The notes under the pieces were generated by a model. That model had not been told where the DNA came from and ran no database searches. It worked only from the letters and a program-made list of their open reading frames with translations. A stretch of 64,000 nt of DNA from the NCBI RefSeq assembly GCF_032118995.1, contig NC_092662.1:2108001-2172000 (forward strand). Reading direction: 5' to 3'. Below are positions 1 through 12,100 of the stretch, piece by piece. Position numbers and translations under genes: made by a program. Source of the stretch: Asterias amurensis (Eukaryota; Echinodermata; Asteroidea; Forcipulatida; Asteriidae). Numbering within the stretch: position 1 is the first letter of the stretch; each line of letters opens with the position of its first letter.

Positions 1-47
1 GTGTTTAAAGATCAATCAAATTTATTGTTTGTCGTTTTTCATTTACA

Positions 48-168
48 ATGGTGAGAAGTTTGAGTGAGACAAAAGTTATCCAATCCCAACGATGTTTCAT
101 TTTTCATGCTGTTTGGATGAGCATTATTTCTATGATGAGCAGAATAGTGATTGGCACAACAACACACG
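48..168 (+). other. Signal-peptide exon of the polycystin-1-like gene
   Basis: The ATG at 48-50 opens 40 codons plus one base and ends at a GTAAGT donor. The peptide has a hydrophobic stretch (FIFHAVWMSIISMMS) suited to a signal sequence. The single leftover G joins the exon at 1012 in the correct frame for the first PKD repeat, which supports this exon although it was too short to stand out alone. An additional upstream exon outside the window cannot be excluded. Confidence 0.7.
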
Positions 169-3100
169 GTAAGTTTAAATCTTGTTTAGCTGCCTCCATT
201 AGCTGGGCACTTTTGGTTTTGTAAAGTTGTAAAGACCTCGGTTTGTCAATGCAATTACAAAGTTAGTCTGCTGCAGTGAGTACAGATTGTATGTTTTTAG
301 TATTACTTAATACTGATCAACCAATATTGTTAATGTTTTTCAGTACAAATATCTGTAAACATGTTCCACCGAAACTAAAGTGTGTAAATAAAATTGTATT
401 AAAAACCTTAAAAAACGAACATTAATCAACAATAACAAATATACGTCATCAGGAGTAAATTCACACAACAATTATAAATAAACATATGTTGTCCTTGACA
501 CTTTACTTTATTTATATTAGTCTATTTATTATTTGGACAACATTTCCTGAGCAGGGTGTCCACATGGAAATTAAGGGAAGTACACAAGTAAACGAAACTC
601 ATCAAAAAAGATCTACGCTCTTAAAGGGAAGGTACACGTTTGGTAATTACTCAAAACAAATTAACTTCAAAACTGACTTGGTAACGAGCATTAGAGAACT
701 CTGATGTAATGTAGTTTTTGAAAAAGAGGTTATTTCTGACTAAAATAATAAAAGACTTCTACTAGCTAGAAGTCTTTTATTCCTATCTGAAAGCACACAA
801 ATTCATCCAACAAGGGTGTTTTTTCTTTCATAATTTTCTCGCAACTTCGATGACAAATTGAGCCCAAATTTTCACAGGCTTGTTATTTTATGGTTATGAT
901 GGCATACACCCAGTGGGAACATTGGTCTTTGACAATTACCAAACAGAACCAATTGCCTAACACACCCTTCTGATTGTTTTAATATCTTATTTTATTTCTT
1001 TTTCCTACCAGATGTTTTTGGGGTGTCTGCCCCACCTGAAGTCAACTACCAAAATCCTGTAATGTTTGCCTTCTTGACTGATTTTACAAGAGAGAGCCAA
1101 ATAGTCTGCTTCTGGGACTTTGGTGATGGACAACATCTGTTTACAACTGCAGAAGATTTAAAACAGGGGGTGTCACACCTATATGATTACCCTGGTCATT
1201 ATTCGGTAAGTACACTGAACTCTGCAAACAAAAATCAATAATTATAAGATATTTAATCATTTCTCATAATAAAGTAAACATTTCTTGATTGAAATGCATC
1301 CATTCAAACAGACCTGTTTACAAGAAAAATCACAACAAATTATTGGTATAAAAATCATTTAATTTTGCAAAATAAAAAAATAGATGCCGTTTGTCTTCTC
1401 AGCAGTTTTTCTTTTGCTTGTTATGGTTCTTATGAGCATAGCAGACATTTGAAACGTTTTGGGTTTGATTAAATGTTCCTACAGTGTAGACATGCCCCCA
1501 CAGCAATAACCCCAAGCTCCACAGCAATTGTGTAGCCCAGTGCTTTTTGCTGTGATGTCCTTTGCAAAGTTCAAACACAAATTCCTTTCCTCATAAAAGT
1601 GCCCCTACCCAGATGAAAATTGTCATGCCCCTTCAAGAGCAAAATTCAAAGGCTAAAACAGAATGTCTGACAATAACCTTTTTTTTAAATTTAGATTTTA
1701 ACGACTTGTCAGACTTCACGTGGCTTCATCCACCAACGCACTCAAGTGGACGCCATTCACATTATAGACTCAATCCAATGTGTGATAACAGACGCGAGCG
1801 CAACGGAGAAGGAGCTCTATCAACATGGTACAGATATCGTTATCCACTACCAACATGAGTACACAACAGATCTTCAGTATACTGTACTCATCGATGATGT
1901 GATAGTCTATGAAGCCAGAGCAGCGACGCCGAATCCGCCGACAAATCTCGTGGAGGATAGTTTGATCATAACTGATCAGGCAGACAAGCTTCAAGCTGGT
2001 CATCACAACGTAACACTGCGTGTGACAAGCGACCGTGTCAATGTACGTTGCGATGAGTTGGTAACATTGATGACCATAGTTTCAGAAGTCAGCTTGTCTG
2101 CGAGTCAGAGTGCTGTGCTTCCCGCTAGTGAAGTCGTGCTTGAAGTAATGGCCGAGTCAGGCTATCCTGCAATGATTAATTGGACAATGAAGAAAGAACA
2201 CAATGAAACTTTTACGTGGAGTTTGGTGAAAGAGCGCAGTGGAAAAACAGCCTTGGATGTTGACCAGATAACAGTATTCTTGCAAGATGGTAAGATTATT
2301 TGCACTAAAGGGCCAAACTTGATTTGGTCATCTTGTGTAGGAGCCTTAGCTTTCTAGAAAAGTGTAAACCATAATGGTTTTTCTTTATAATATTGATAAC
2401 TGCTAAGGGCCATGTCACATGAGGCAATTTACAGGCTACCAGTTCTAGGCAATCTCAAAGATGAAAAACATTCACATTTTGATGTGCACATCTTAGAGAT
2501 CTCAAGACATTGTTTGAAAAATTACTCGATGTGCTATCAAAGTTGTCCTGTCCTGTAGCATGCACAGGAGTTGATTGCCTCAAAGTTGCCTTGTGCAAAA
2601 AGGCCCTTTGGTTGCCTCCAAATTGCTTCATGTGGCAAGGCCCTTAGACCCTTGGATAATGATTGAAAACTTCTTCATCAACTTCCTTGGGCTGGCAATA
2701 CAAACAAAAAAGCGCCCAGCTGTTCTTTTTGGAGAAAAATGTGTATTTTAATCTGATTAAAGCAAAAAACAAAAAACATGTTCTACAACTATAATACAAC
2801 CATACCAATGTTCTTTTGACACTTGCCACACTCCTGTGGGAATCTCAACTGTTAAAGTCAGGTAAGAAGTGTCCTGCTTTGGGCATAAAACATCAGAAAT
2901 TGTATCCTCTATTTTTTTATTTATACACAGTTGGAAGTTATCAAGTCACAGTCCGGGTCTACAACAATCTATCCTCAGAGGAGGACACCATTCATATTAA
3001 GACCCAGTTGCCCGTCACATCAGTTATCCTGACATCAAATAGTCCAGTCAACTTTGATGCAGAAAATACTATTCAGTTCTCGGCACAGATACTGGATTCT

Positions 3101-6100
3101 CCTCTCCCGAAATGTCTGAAATACTTCATTGAATTTGGAGATGGTCATCACGGTAAGTGCTTCCAGTAGCCTCAACTTCAATAAGAAAAATCATCTTCAC
3201 ACAATAATTTTGTGAAACAATTGTTACAACAGTTTGGGAAGTCCATTTTATTTGAGGATAAAAACTTATTTCAAAAGCTAACTTTGATATAAGCCAGTAC
3301 ACGTCTGGCCCCAACTTAATAGAGTCGCTTTTAAAGCAGAAAATAGTGCTAAGCATAAGAAAGTAGGATACCAGTGACATGTTGCACATGTGACATGCTA
3401 TTTCGGCTGGTAACCCTATTCTGGTAAGTCAAATTTTCTTCTGCTTAGCTACTTATTGTGCTTAAACAGTTCTTTGAAATTTGGCCCAGGGCCCATTTCC
3501 ATAGAGCTGCTCAAGCAGAAAATAGTGCTTAACAATTTCCTGCTAAGCAGAAACAAGCAGGATACCAGTCGTGGATTGTACATGAGACATGGTACTGGGC
3601 TGGTAACCTTATTCTGTTAAGTACAGTTTTCTTGTGCTAAGGAACTTTTTGTGCTTAAAGCAGTTCTATGAAATTGGGCCCAAATTAGATGGGTTTATTT
3701 TCTTCACTTTGAGTGTAGCTTGACAAAAATGTGGCAAACTCTTTCTGCAGAAAACTCCAGTGTGCAGAGCCCCGATCCTTGGTATGCCCGCTTGCGGAAA
3801 AGGGATTATCGGTATGGTACTCAGTCTGACGATCTGATAACAACCTCCCACACCTACACTTCACCAAATGTCTACAACGCTAGGATAACCGTCTACAACG
3901 ACCTCAGCTCGGTCACGAATGAAACAACAGTGGCTGTGTTGGTGCCTATCACCTATCTGGCAATCGGTCTGAGTCATAACAGTAAGTTTTACATGGGACA
4001 ATGTTTGTTAAGGGACAGCAGGTTAGGCTGGTGTCTTGCATCGCCTTCCATCCCCTTGGACCTTGATTCGAATCCCACCAGGGGCACTATGTGGATTGGG
4101 TTTTCAGTCCCCAATTGACTGCGTGTGTTTTCCCTGGAAGAATTCTCTTTGGTTTTCCTCCCACATCTAAAATTGATACTTCTTCATTGTCTTCTATCTT
4201 ACTGTCTGGTTGTAGTAGAGAACATTGAGAATATATCCACATCCAAATCCAAATTGAAAATTTCATACCTGAGTGCCATGAAAACTATGGGTGCATTTGA
4301 TTACCTTCCACAGGTTGACCCAGGTCCTCTCCCCCGCTGCATTTGAATACCTTTGACATATTTCTTGGGGCTCACCCGAGTCAGCCCCCAAGTAACCTGC
4401 TTGTGGAGCGGGTCACTTGGGGCTGACCGAGATGATGTCGAGCTGAAAAACTTTCTCAATTCTCATTTCTCAAAGTTTTGTATGAGACAGGAGGCAGAGA
4501 GCTTGAACCCTTTCTTCTCCTCAGACTAATTGTGTTTTGCTACTCATTTAAAACATTAAAAAACATTTGATGAATACTTTACCAGACACTATTTTCGATT
4601 TCATATACACCTTCTTTTTCATTGATATTTTTGTCAGGTGGTATCTACTTTCCAAGCATTGACAATGACTGGTTTTGGCAGGAACCACCATTTTCTTATC
4701 CAGTTGTGGTCGAAAATGAATATGCATTGGAGGTGAGAGGCACTGGTATCCCGCAGCATGTAGTCTGGACTATGGCAAACAATGGTGACCGGTACCAACG
4801 CAACACCACGGGTCCAGTTCTATACTATCAGTTTCCGACCAACGGGACGTTTACGATTTCAGCATCTGCCAGTAATGCGTACTCTCATTACACAACACAA
4901 GAGGAAACTATAACTGCCGTTAATGCTATTGTCGGCCAATACCTGATCAGTAACAGCCCTGGAGTTGAAGGGGAGGTCACGACCTTTGTGGTGATTGTAC
5001 AGAAACTTGGCTTGAATCCAACGTTCAGCATCGACTATGGTGATGGGCTCTCTGAAGCCATACCTGAACCTCGACGAGACGACACTGTGATGAGATTCAT
5101 CCCAAGTAACCTAGCTTTACCATCTGACCCACTGAAGTCCTACGTTGCCATCCTGAACCACACCTATGCCGCAGAAGGGGTCTACGCCCCAAGACTCACA
5201 GGCTCCAACGCAGCCATGGAATGGGTCTCCATAACTTACGTCCATATTGAAAATAACATTCACCCATGTAAGATACCAGACATTTACATTCAAGACGGTG
5301 GGAGTAACTACTACCAGGCCAAGAAGTACAGCCCTAGCCAAGCATTGATTTTTGGGGCGACGGTTAGCATCGACTGCTGGAGAGCTAAGAGAACCAGCTT
5401 CCAATGGTCGATCTATAAGATAGAGAGTCTATTCACCGTACCTAGCTCCTCCAATCAGGTCGTTCTACCCCCCCGCTTAAGAACAGACGCAGCTGATGTT
5501 TATATCCCGCAGTATACACTTGGTTATGGCATGTACATCGTTCGTTTGACTGTTACTGTTGTGATGAAGGATGAAGGAGACGCTAGTATGGAGAGTACGG
5601 CTCATAGTTACATCGAGGTTGTCGCGTCTGATCTCGTGGCTAGAATCAGAGGAGGGTCATCATTGGCGATTGGTGAGCTCCATTATCCGACCTACCCCAT
5701 CTTATCAGACAGGAAATATTTCTTACGCAAAGGGGGTCCTCTTATAATAGTAATACGAACTAGTTTTTATGTAGCGCATTTTACAAGAATAACATACATA
5801 ACTGCCCTAGTCATTGGACCAATGCCCTTCGTTTAATCTTTCTCAGCTCCTTTTGGAATAATGTATACAACCCTGAGCTGCTGTGGTGCTCAGAAGGCTT
5901 TTTCAAATACAATAGCAACCTCTACAGTCACAGGTACCTGTTAATACCCCCTGGCGAAGAGAAGCAATTGTAGTAAAATATCTCGCTCAAGGACACAAGT
6001 GTCATGACCAAGTTCGAAACCCACACTCTGCTGATGACTAAACCACCAGAACTAGAATTTGATGCTCTAAACAGCTTAGCCATGACACCCCGTAACAGAC

Positions 6101-9100
6101 TTTTCCATTATTTTCTGACAGGCTGGCATTCTAATATCACCCTTGATGCTTCTGACTCCTACGATCCTGATGTGATACTTGGAGAGTCACATGATGATCT
6201 GATATATACCTGGTACTGCCACCAGGAAAATACATCCTTCCCTGCTAACATGACTGATAGTCCTAATCTACAAACAACAGGTAAGCTCTCGGTCTAAAAC
6301 AACCAACATCCTCATTTACCCCCTGCGTGGAGAGAAGCAATTAAAGTGAAGTGTCTTGCTCAGGGACACAAGTGTCACGATAATCAACCCTCGCAGAGTC
6401 TTTCTCGAAGGCCAACACAACACCCATGAACAAATAGATAAGTGTAACAGAAGCAATCAAATGGAAATACATGAATGGAGAGAGAGAGAGAGAGTCGGAA
6501 AGCATGCAGCGAAAAGAAAGGTGAAACTAAGGGTGCGTTCGTTTAGCTTCCCTAGGTCTACCCCGCGATGCTCACTCGGGTGAGCCCCTGACAAGAGCTA
6601 AACGAACGACCACTCACCGCTCTCGTAGTGACGTCGTTTACCTGAGGCCAGCCCCCAAGTGACCCACTCCACAAGCAGGGCACTGGGGGGTTGACCTGGG
6701 TGAGCCCCTGGAATGACGTCAAAAGCTATTCGAACGCACCGGGGCAGACCGGGGATGACCAAGGGAAGCTAAACGAACGCACCCAATGAACTCTAATACA
6801 GTTTCTTAACGTATGCACTGTCCTTCTTTGAATTTCAGGTGGCTGCTTTGGGACAGGCTTCCTGCTTTCTAATGATAGTGTCAGGTCACTAACCATCTCA
6901 GCCCAGACTCTTGCAGGGAACCAAAGCTACGTCTTTCTCTTGATGTTGTCAAAGTCTGATCGTGAAAGCAGAAGTGCAGAGCAGAGAATTACAATTCTAC
7001 CGGGTGACCCACCAACTCTTGTTCTGAGGTAATTTTAAATAACGTTCGTGGCATCTATGTAGTTTTCTCCTTAGTGTTTGGATTTCCAATTGGTATAATG
7101 GGGTGTCGTGGCCGAGCGGTTAAGAGCGGTCAAGCTCTGCTGATTCTGTTCAGCAGTGTGTGGGTTCGAATCCCGGTCGTGACACTTGTGTCCCTGAGCA
7201 AGACACTTAACTATTATTGCTTCTCTCCACCCAGGGGTAAATGGGGACCTGTGAGGGCAGAGATGGTTATTGTGATTGATTTAGCCGAGTAGCGCATTTG
7301 TTGCACGAGGCTGTATATTCCCCAGGGAGCTGAGATGGTTTAAGGAGTGAATTAAGGCCCAGTGACCAGGGGTAATAATTTGAAGCGCTTTGAGACACCC
7401 ATTCGGGAGTGAAAAAGCGCTATATAAACTCAAATATTATATTATTATATTTAATTCAGTATTTCTAAAGTGCAATGATTACAGAAAAATAATGTCAACC
7501 GAACAGAGTAGAGGGTTGACATTAACTGATAACAAATTTTTCAGATTATATGATGCGACTGACAGCAATAACAAGCAATAACAGGCCAACAGGTAAATTT
7601 TTCAAAAATATTTGTTTTTGTAAATTCAAATGCCAAATCATATCTTAAATCATATTGGCAACTTCCTTCAACATCAAAAAGGGGTTAAAAATAACCAACT
7701 TGACTTTTAACTCATTTCCTCAGTTTCATTCTCTCATATTTCTTAGAGTTTCTACTTTCGCAACGTTTAAACCAAAGAGGTATCAACAAGGGTTTTTAGT
7801 GGCATTAAAACATAGACTATGCTCTTTTCAAATGTATCACGATATTAAAATGACCTTAGTCGACAAATGATTCATTTTGCTCGATCACATCACATATATT
7901 GAAACAAAATCTTCCTCTGATAACAAGATTTAAAATTTCCCTGTCCAAGGTGTCTGATGAACTGCGGCTCACAACTCAACCCGTCGGCCCGGCTGGTCCT
8001 GTCAGGGAAATGCACTGACTGCACAGCCACAACACAGCCCAGCTTTGAGTGGACACTACTACCAGGAAATACATCGAATACGAGGCAGACACTGGATTGG
8101 TCTAAAGACACAACCACTGGACCGTATTACCCGTACCTTGCCATCCAAGCAGGAGTATTTGCTGGATCTCATGACGAGACCTACATATTGCGTCAACAAA
8201 GTAAGGGAATCATTTGTATGTTTGACAGCAAAACCCATCGAATAACCTTTTACAAAATTCTGCAAAAAAAAAAAAAACACTGAGCAATTCATTTGGTTGG
8301 TCTCTAAATCTATAATATATTCCTAAAATAATTTTAAACTGCCTTGGCTCAATTTCACAAAGCTCTAGGCCCTATAAGTCATCTTTTCACAGTGACTTGT
8401 ATTAAGCCATCACAATTTGATAAGCAATTAAGAGTGATTCACAGTAAAATCTCAACTCTTTGTGAAATTGTGCCCTGGGCCCAATTTCATAGAATTCATA
8501 GAACTGCTTAAGCACAAAAACTGCTTAACAAATTTCTGCTTAGCAGGTATGAGCAGGATACCAGTCATAGATTGTACAAGCAACATTGTAGTTTTTCTGG
8601 TAACCATATTATGGTAAGCATAATTCCGTTATGCTTAGCTTCTTGTTGTGTTTAAGCAGCTCTATGAAATTGGGCCCAGGTGAGAGACATTTATAAACTG
8701 ACATACCTTTCTTTAGTCTCGAGCAAGAGCGGTTCCACGAACTTTGCCGAGTACACCTTCAGGACCAACTCGCCACCAACCCTCGGCCACTGCTCTATCA
8801 CTCCATCTGAGGGGGTGGTCCTGGTCACTCAGTTCTCCATTGAGTGTTCAGGCTTCGAGGACATCCATACACCACTGACCTACACGGCAAATGCTGTCAC
8901 CGGAGCAGAGAGGTCGGCCGGGGTTAGCTCACTCAGCGACTCATCTCAACAAGGTTGGTCTAGCAATAAAGAAGAATAATTCAAAGAAAAAATACGTCAT
9001 TCTAAGACACAGGGTAACATTATACTACTTTTGGAATAAAATACTGTACTAAATTGGAATCAAGTAATAAACTGACTGGGGAAGTTTGAAATAGTAAAGG

Positions 9101-12100
9101 TTTTGAACAAAGACAAATTTACTAGAGTGGGACTTGAATCAAAAAACCTCTGTATCAACTTAGCTATCCAGCCCTGTTTAGTCAATACTTTGTTTTATGG
9201 ATGCCGGTCAGAAGCCATATAACCATTAGCTGCTGTATTAGCCAGGGATCACAACATAGGAAGCAGCAGCCAGGGGATCATGACCTTAAGGGGATGCAAT
9301 TTTTTTTTTTATAAATTAGCAACAGCATGTCTCTGGGATGAGATAGTGCTCTTTCGGTGGAATGCAAAATTTGAATTATCCCGTTCTTAAATTCTGTGTT
9401 TACTTCCAGGTAGCTTTCTTTTTTATGGAGTAGATCCAAATATCCCTGCAACTTTCCTTCCAGTTGGTTTGTCCAGTCGTGACTTCAGAGTAGAGATCAA
9501 AATACATGTCACTGACTCGCTGGGTTCTAGTGTACAGACGTCCCTCTTTGCTGTGGTAAGTGCACTTTCAACACATCTGGGCAAAATGTCAAGGCTCTTA
9601 CAGAATATGGAAACTAAAAGTGCTATTTTAATTGTTTAATTGCTAAACGAGTTAAACAGTTCAGCTGCAGGGGTCGATTTCACAAAGAGTTAGGACTCAT
9701 CTTATCTCGAGTTAGGACAAGTAACTTGTCCTGACTTAGGATTAATCTTAAGGTCTGGATGCTACAGTGCAGGGTTGGGACTCGTCCTAAGTCCTAAGAT
9801 TAGTCTTAAGCTAGGAAGAGTTTTGTGAAATTGACGACAGAACCCTTAGAAAACATGTGGTCACCGTGTTCTAGTGGTTAGACTGCAGGACTTGCAGCCA
9901 CAAGGTTGTGGGTTCAGATCCTACCAAGCTAACCGCTGATTTCACAATGACTAGAATAAGTATTGTTGTCTAGTTACTGAAATTCATAATCATAGACATA
10001 AAACCGATGTTGGTATGTGACTGAGAGATTGGCTTTTGGCAGCTTGGTGTGTAGCAGTTTGCCAAGTTCCAAATTTAGTCACTAGTGCACATCTATATTC
10101 TCTTGGGCCTGCGAGCCACCAGAAGTGGGCTATATTCAGAACATTTACAGCCCCGATTATCTTCTTCAGGCTAACTTTAAAAAGTCTGAATTCACAAAAA
10201 AAGTCTGACGTTTCTCATCCCTGACTATTAGGTCTGGGAATCTGAAGAGGAAGTGGACATCGAGGAGCTCGCTCTTCAACTGACCTCGGATGAAGATTCG
10301 CAGTTGAATCAACTACTAGATGAGGGTTACTACCAATCAGCTACACAAGTCATCAACACTGTCAGCTCTATGCTGAATGTAGAGGCAGAGAAGGATGGGG
10401 ATGATGAGGGGACCATGGTTGAGAAGAAACAACAGCGAGTGGAGGTTGGTCTGATTGGAATACTTCAATATAACAGATGTTAAATTTTGGGTTTTTACCC
10501 ATATACACCGGGCAATCTCGGTGGTCTTCGTATATGGTATGACATGGCACTAGAATTGCAAAGGTCATGAGTTCGAATCCAACCTGAGTAATATGCTTGT
10601 GATTTTTTTCACAGAACTCGGGTAAGTACTGAGTACACAGTGCTGACACTTATCGGTTTATATGGGCAAAAACCAAGCTAATAGAACTTCAATACTTAAA
10701 ATTACTGATAATTACAATAACTAGTTCTTATATGGCACATTTTTTAATAATGTATCAATGCGCACATTATTTCCCTGGTCATTGGGCCAAAAACAATCCA
10801 TTAATTTCTCTTAGCTCCCTAGTGAGTATACGGCCTGTGCTGCTTTTTTAGACACAATATCAACCTCTACCCTCGCAGGTGGCCATTTATTCCCCCCTGG
10901 GTGAGAGAAGCAATTATAGTAAAGCATCTTGCTCAAGGGCGCAAATGTTTAGCCAGGATCGAACCAACACTCAAATGGCTCAACCATCAGGGCCCAATTT
11001 GATGGCTCTGCTTACCATAAGCACAGAATCAGCGCTTACGGAAGCAGGGAATTCAGTGCTTGTGACAAGTGTATTTCAAGGGTTAGCGGCGAATTTTGGC
11101 TTCTGCGCGTGCGTTACAAGGTTAGCGCAGAAATTCGGCACTTGCACGCAAGCGGGGAATCGCAATCGTAAGCGCAGGCTTCGGCGGTAAGCAGAGCCAT
11201 AAAATTGGGCCCTGAACTTGAATTCGATGCTCTAAACCACTCTGCCTTTCATTTCCCAATTGGTTCTATTTTGTGTAGGCAAGAGAGTCTCTGCTCAACA
11301 TGCTGAGCCAGGTTGAAGTCAATAGCCTGGAATCCATACAGTTGACATCATCGGCTATTTCCCAGATTACTAGCGAGGTAGAGGAGATATCACCACAAGC
11401 TCAGGTATAAAAGTTTTGGTTAACTTTTGAAACTTGTAATTTATTTCCATTTTTATAAGAACTTTATCTATTAGAAAACTAGTTTATCGGAAAACTGAAG
11501 TTTAATCTTGAGTCCCTCTTTAATTTGTCAATCCATAGACCCAATACATTCAACTTGGACTCGGTGAAGATTATTACTACAATTCAAGCTCAACTTGTTC
11601 AAGAAAACGTGTAAAGCCTGGTTAATACTTCTTGCTAACGCGATACAAATTTTTACGTCACAGGGATGTTTTCGCAGAAAAGGTTTCGCAGGAGTGCAGC
11701 ACAAGTCAACCGAATTATTTGTTGCGAGTTTGTGTTGTCAAAATTGGTATCGCAGGAAGTATGAACCGGGCTTTGCCCTCGGACATTGTTTCAATTCCAT
11801 TGTACTTACCACTTGAATCTCCAGGTGTCGACCACCAAGGCAATCCAGAGCATGAGTACCATCTTAAAGCAGCAGTCTGATATGGGAGTAGGCGGAGAGG
11901 CAGTTGAAGGAGCAGCTAAGTAAGATCCATAACCTACAGAAAGTAAAATTGTTGAACAATTTCAATGACAGAATCTGAAAGACACTTTCCCTTGTGGATT
12001 GAGTCTAAAAAAAATAATTTACTTTTGTACAAGAGATAATACCACAAGGCCGGCAGCCGTCAATTTCACCAAACTCTTCCTAAACTTAGGATTAATCTTA

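Noticed and set aside
5673-5836. Read-through of polycystin exon 6 into intron, extending the open frame by 54 codons
   Set aside because: A good GTGAGC donor at 5673 joins in phase to REJ-like sequence at 6122, and the extension is reversed SINE sequence.
7101-7180. Possible tRNA-Leu/Ser gene
   Set aside because: It is the head of a 350-bp SINE with several other copies in the window.
10879-11190. Open frame of 103 codons
   Set aside because: It runs through a reversed SINE and a MITE.
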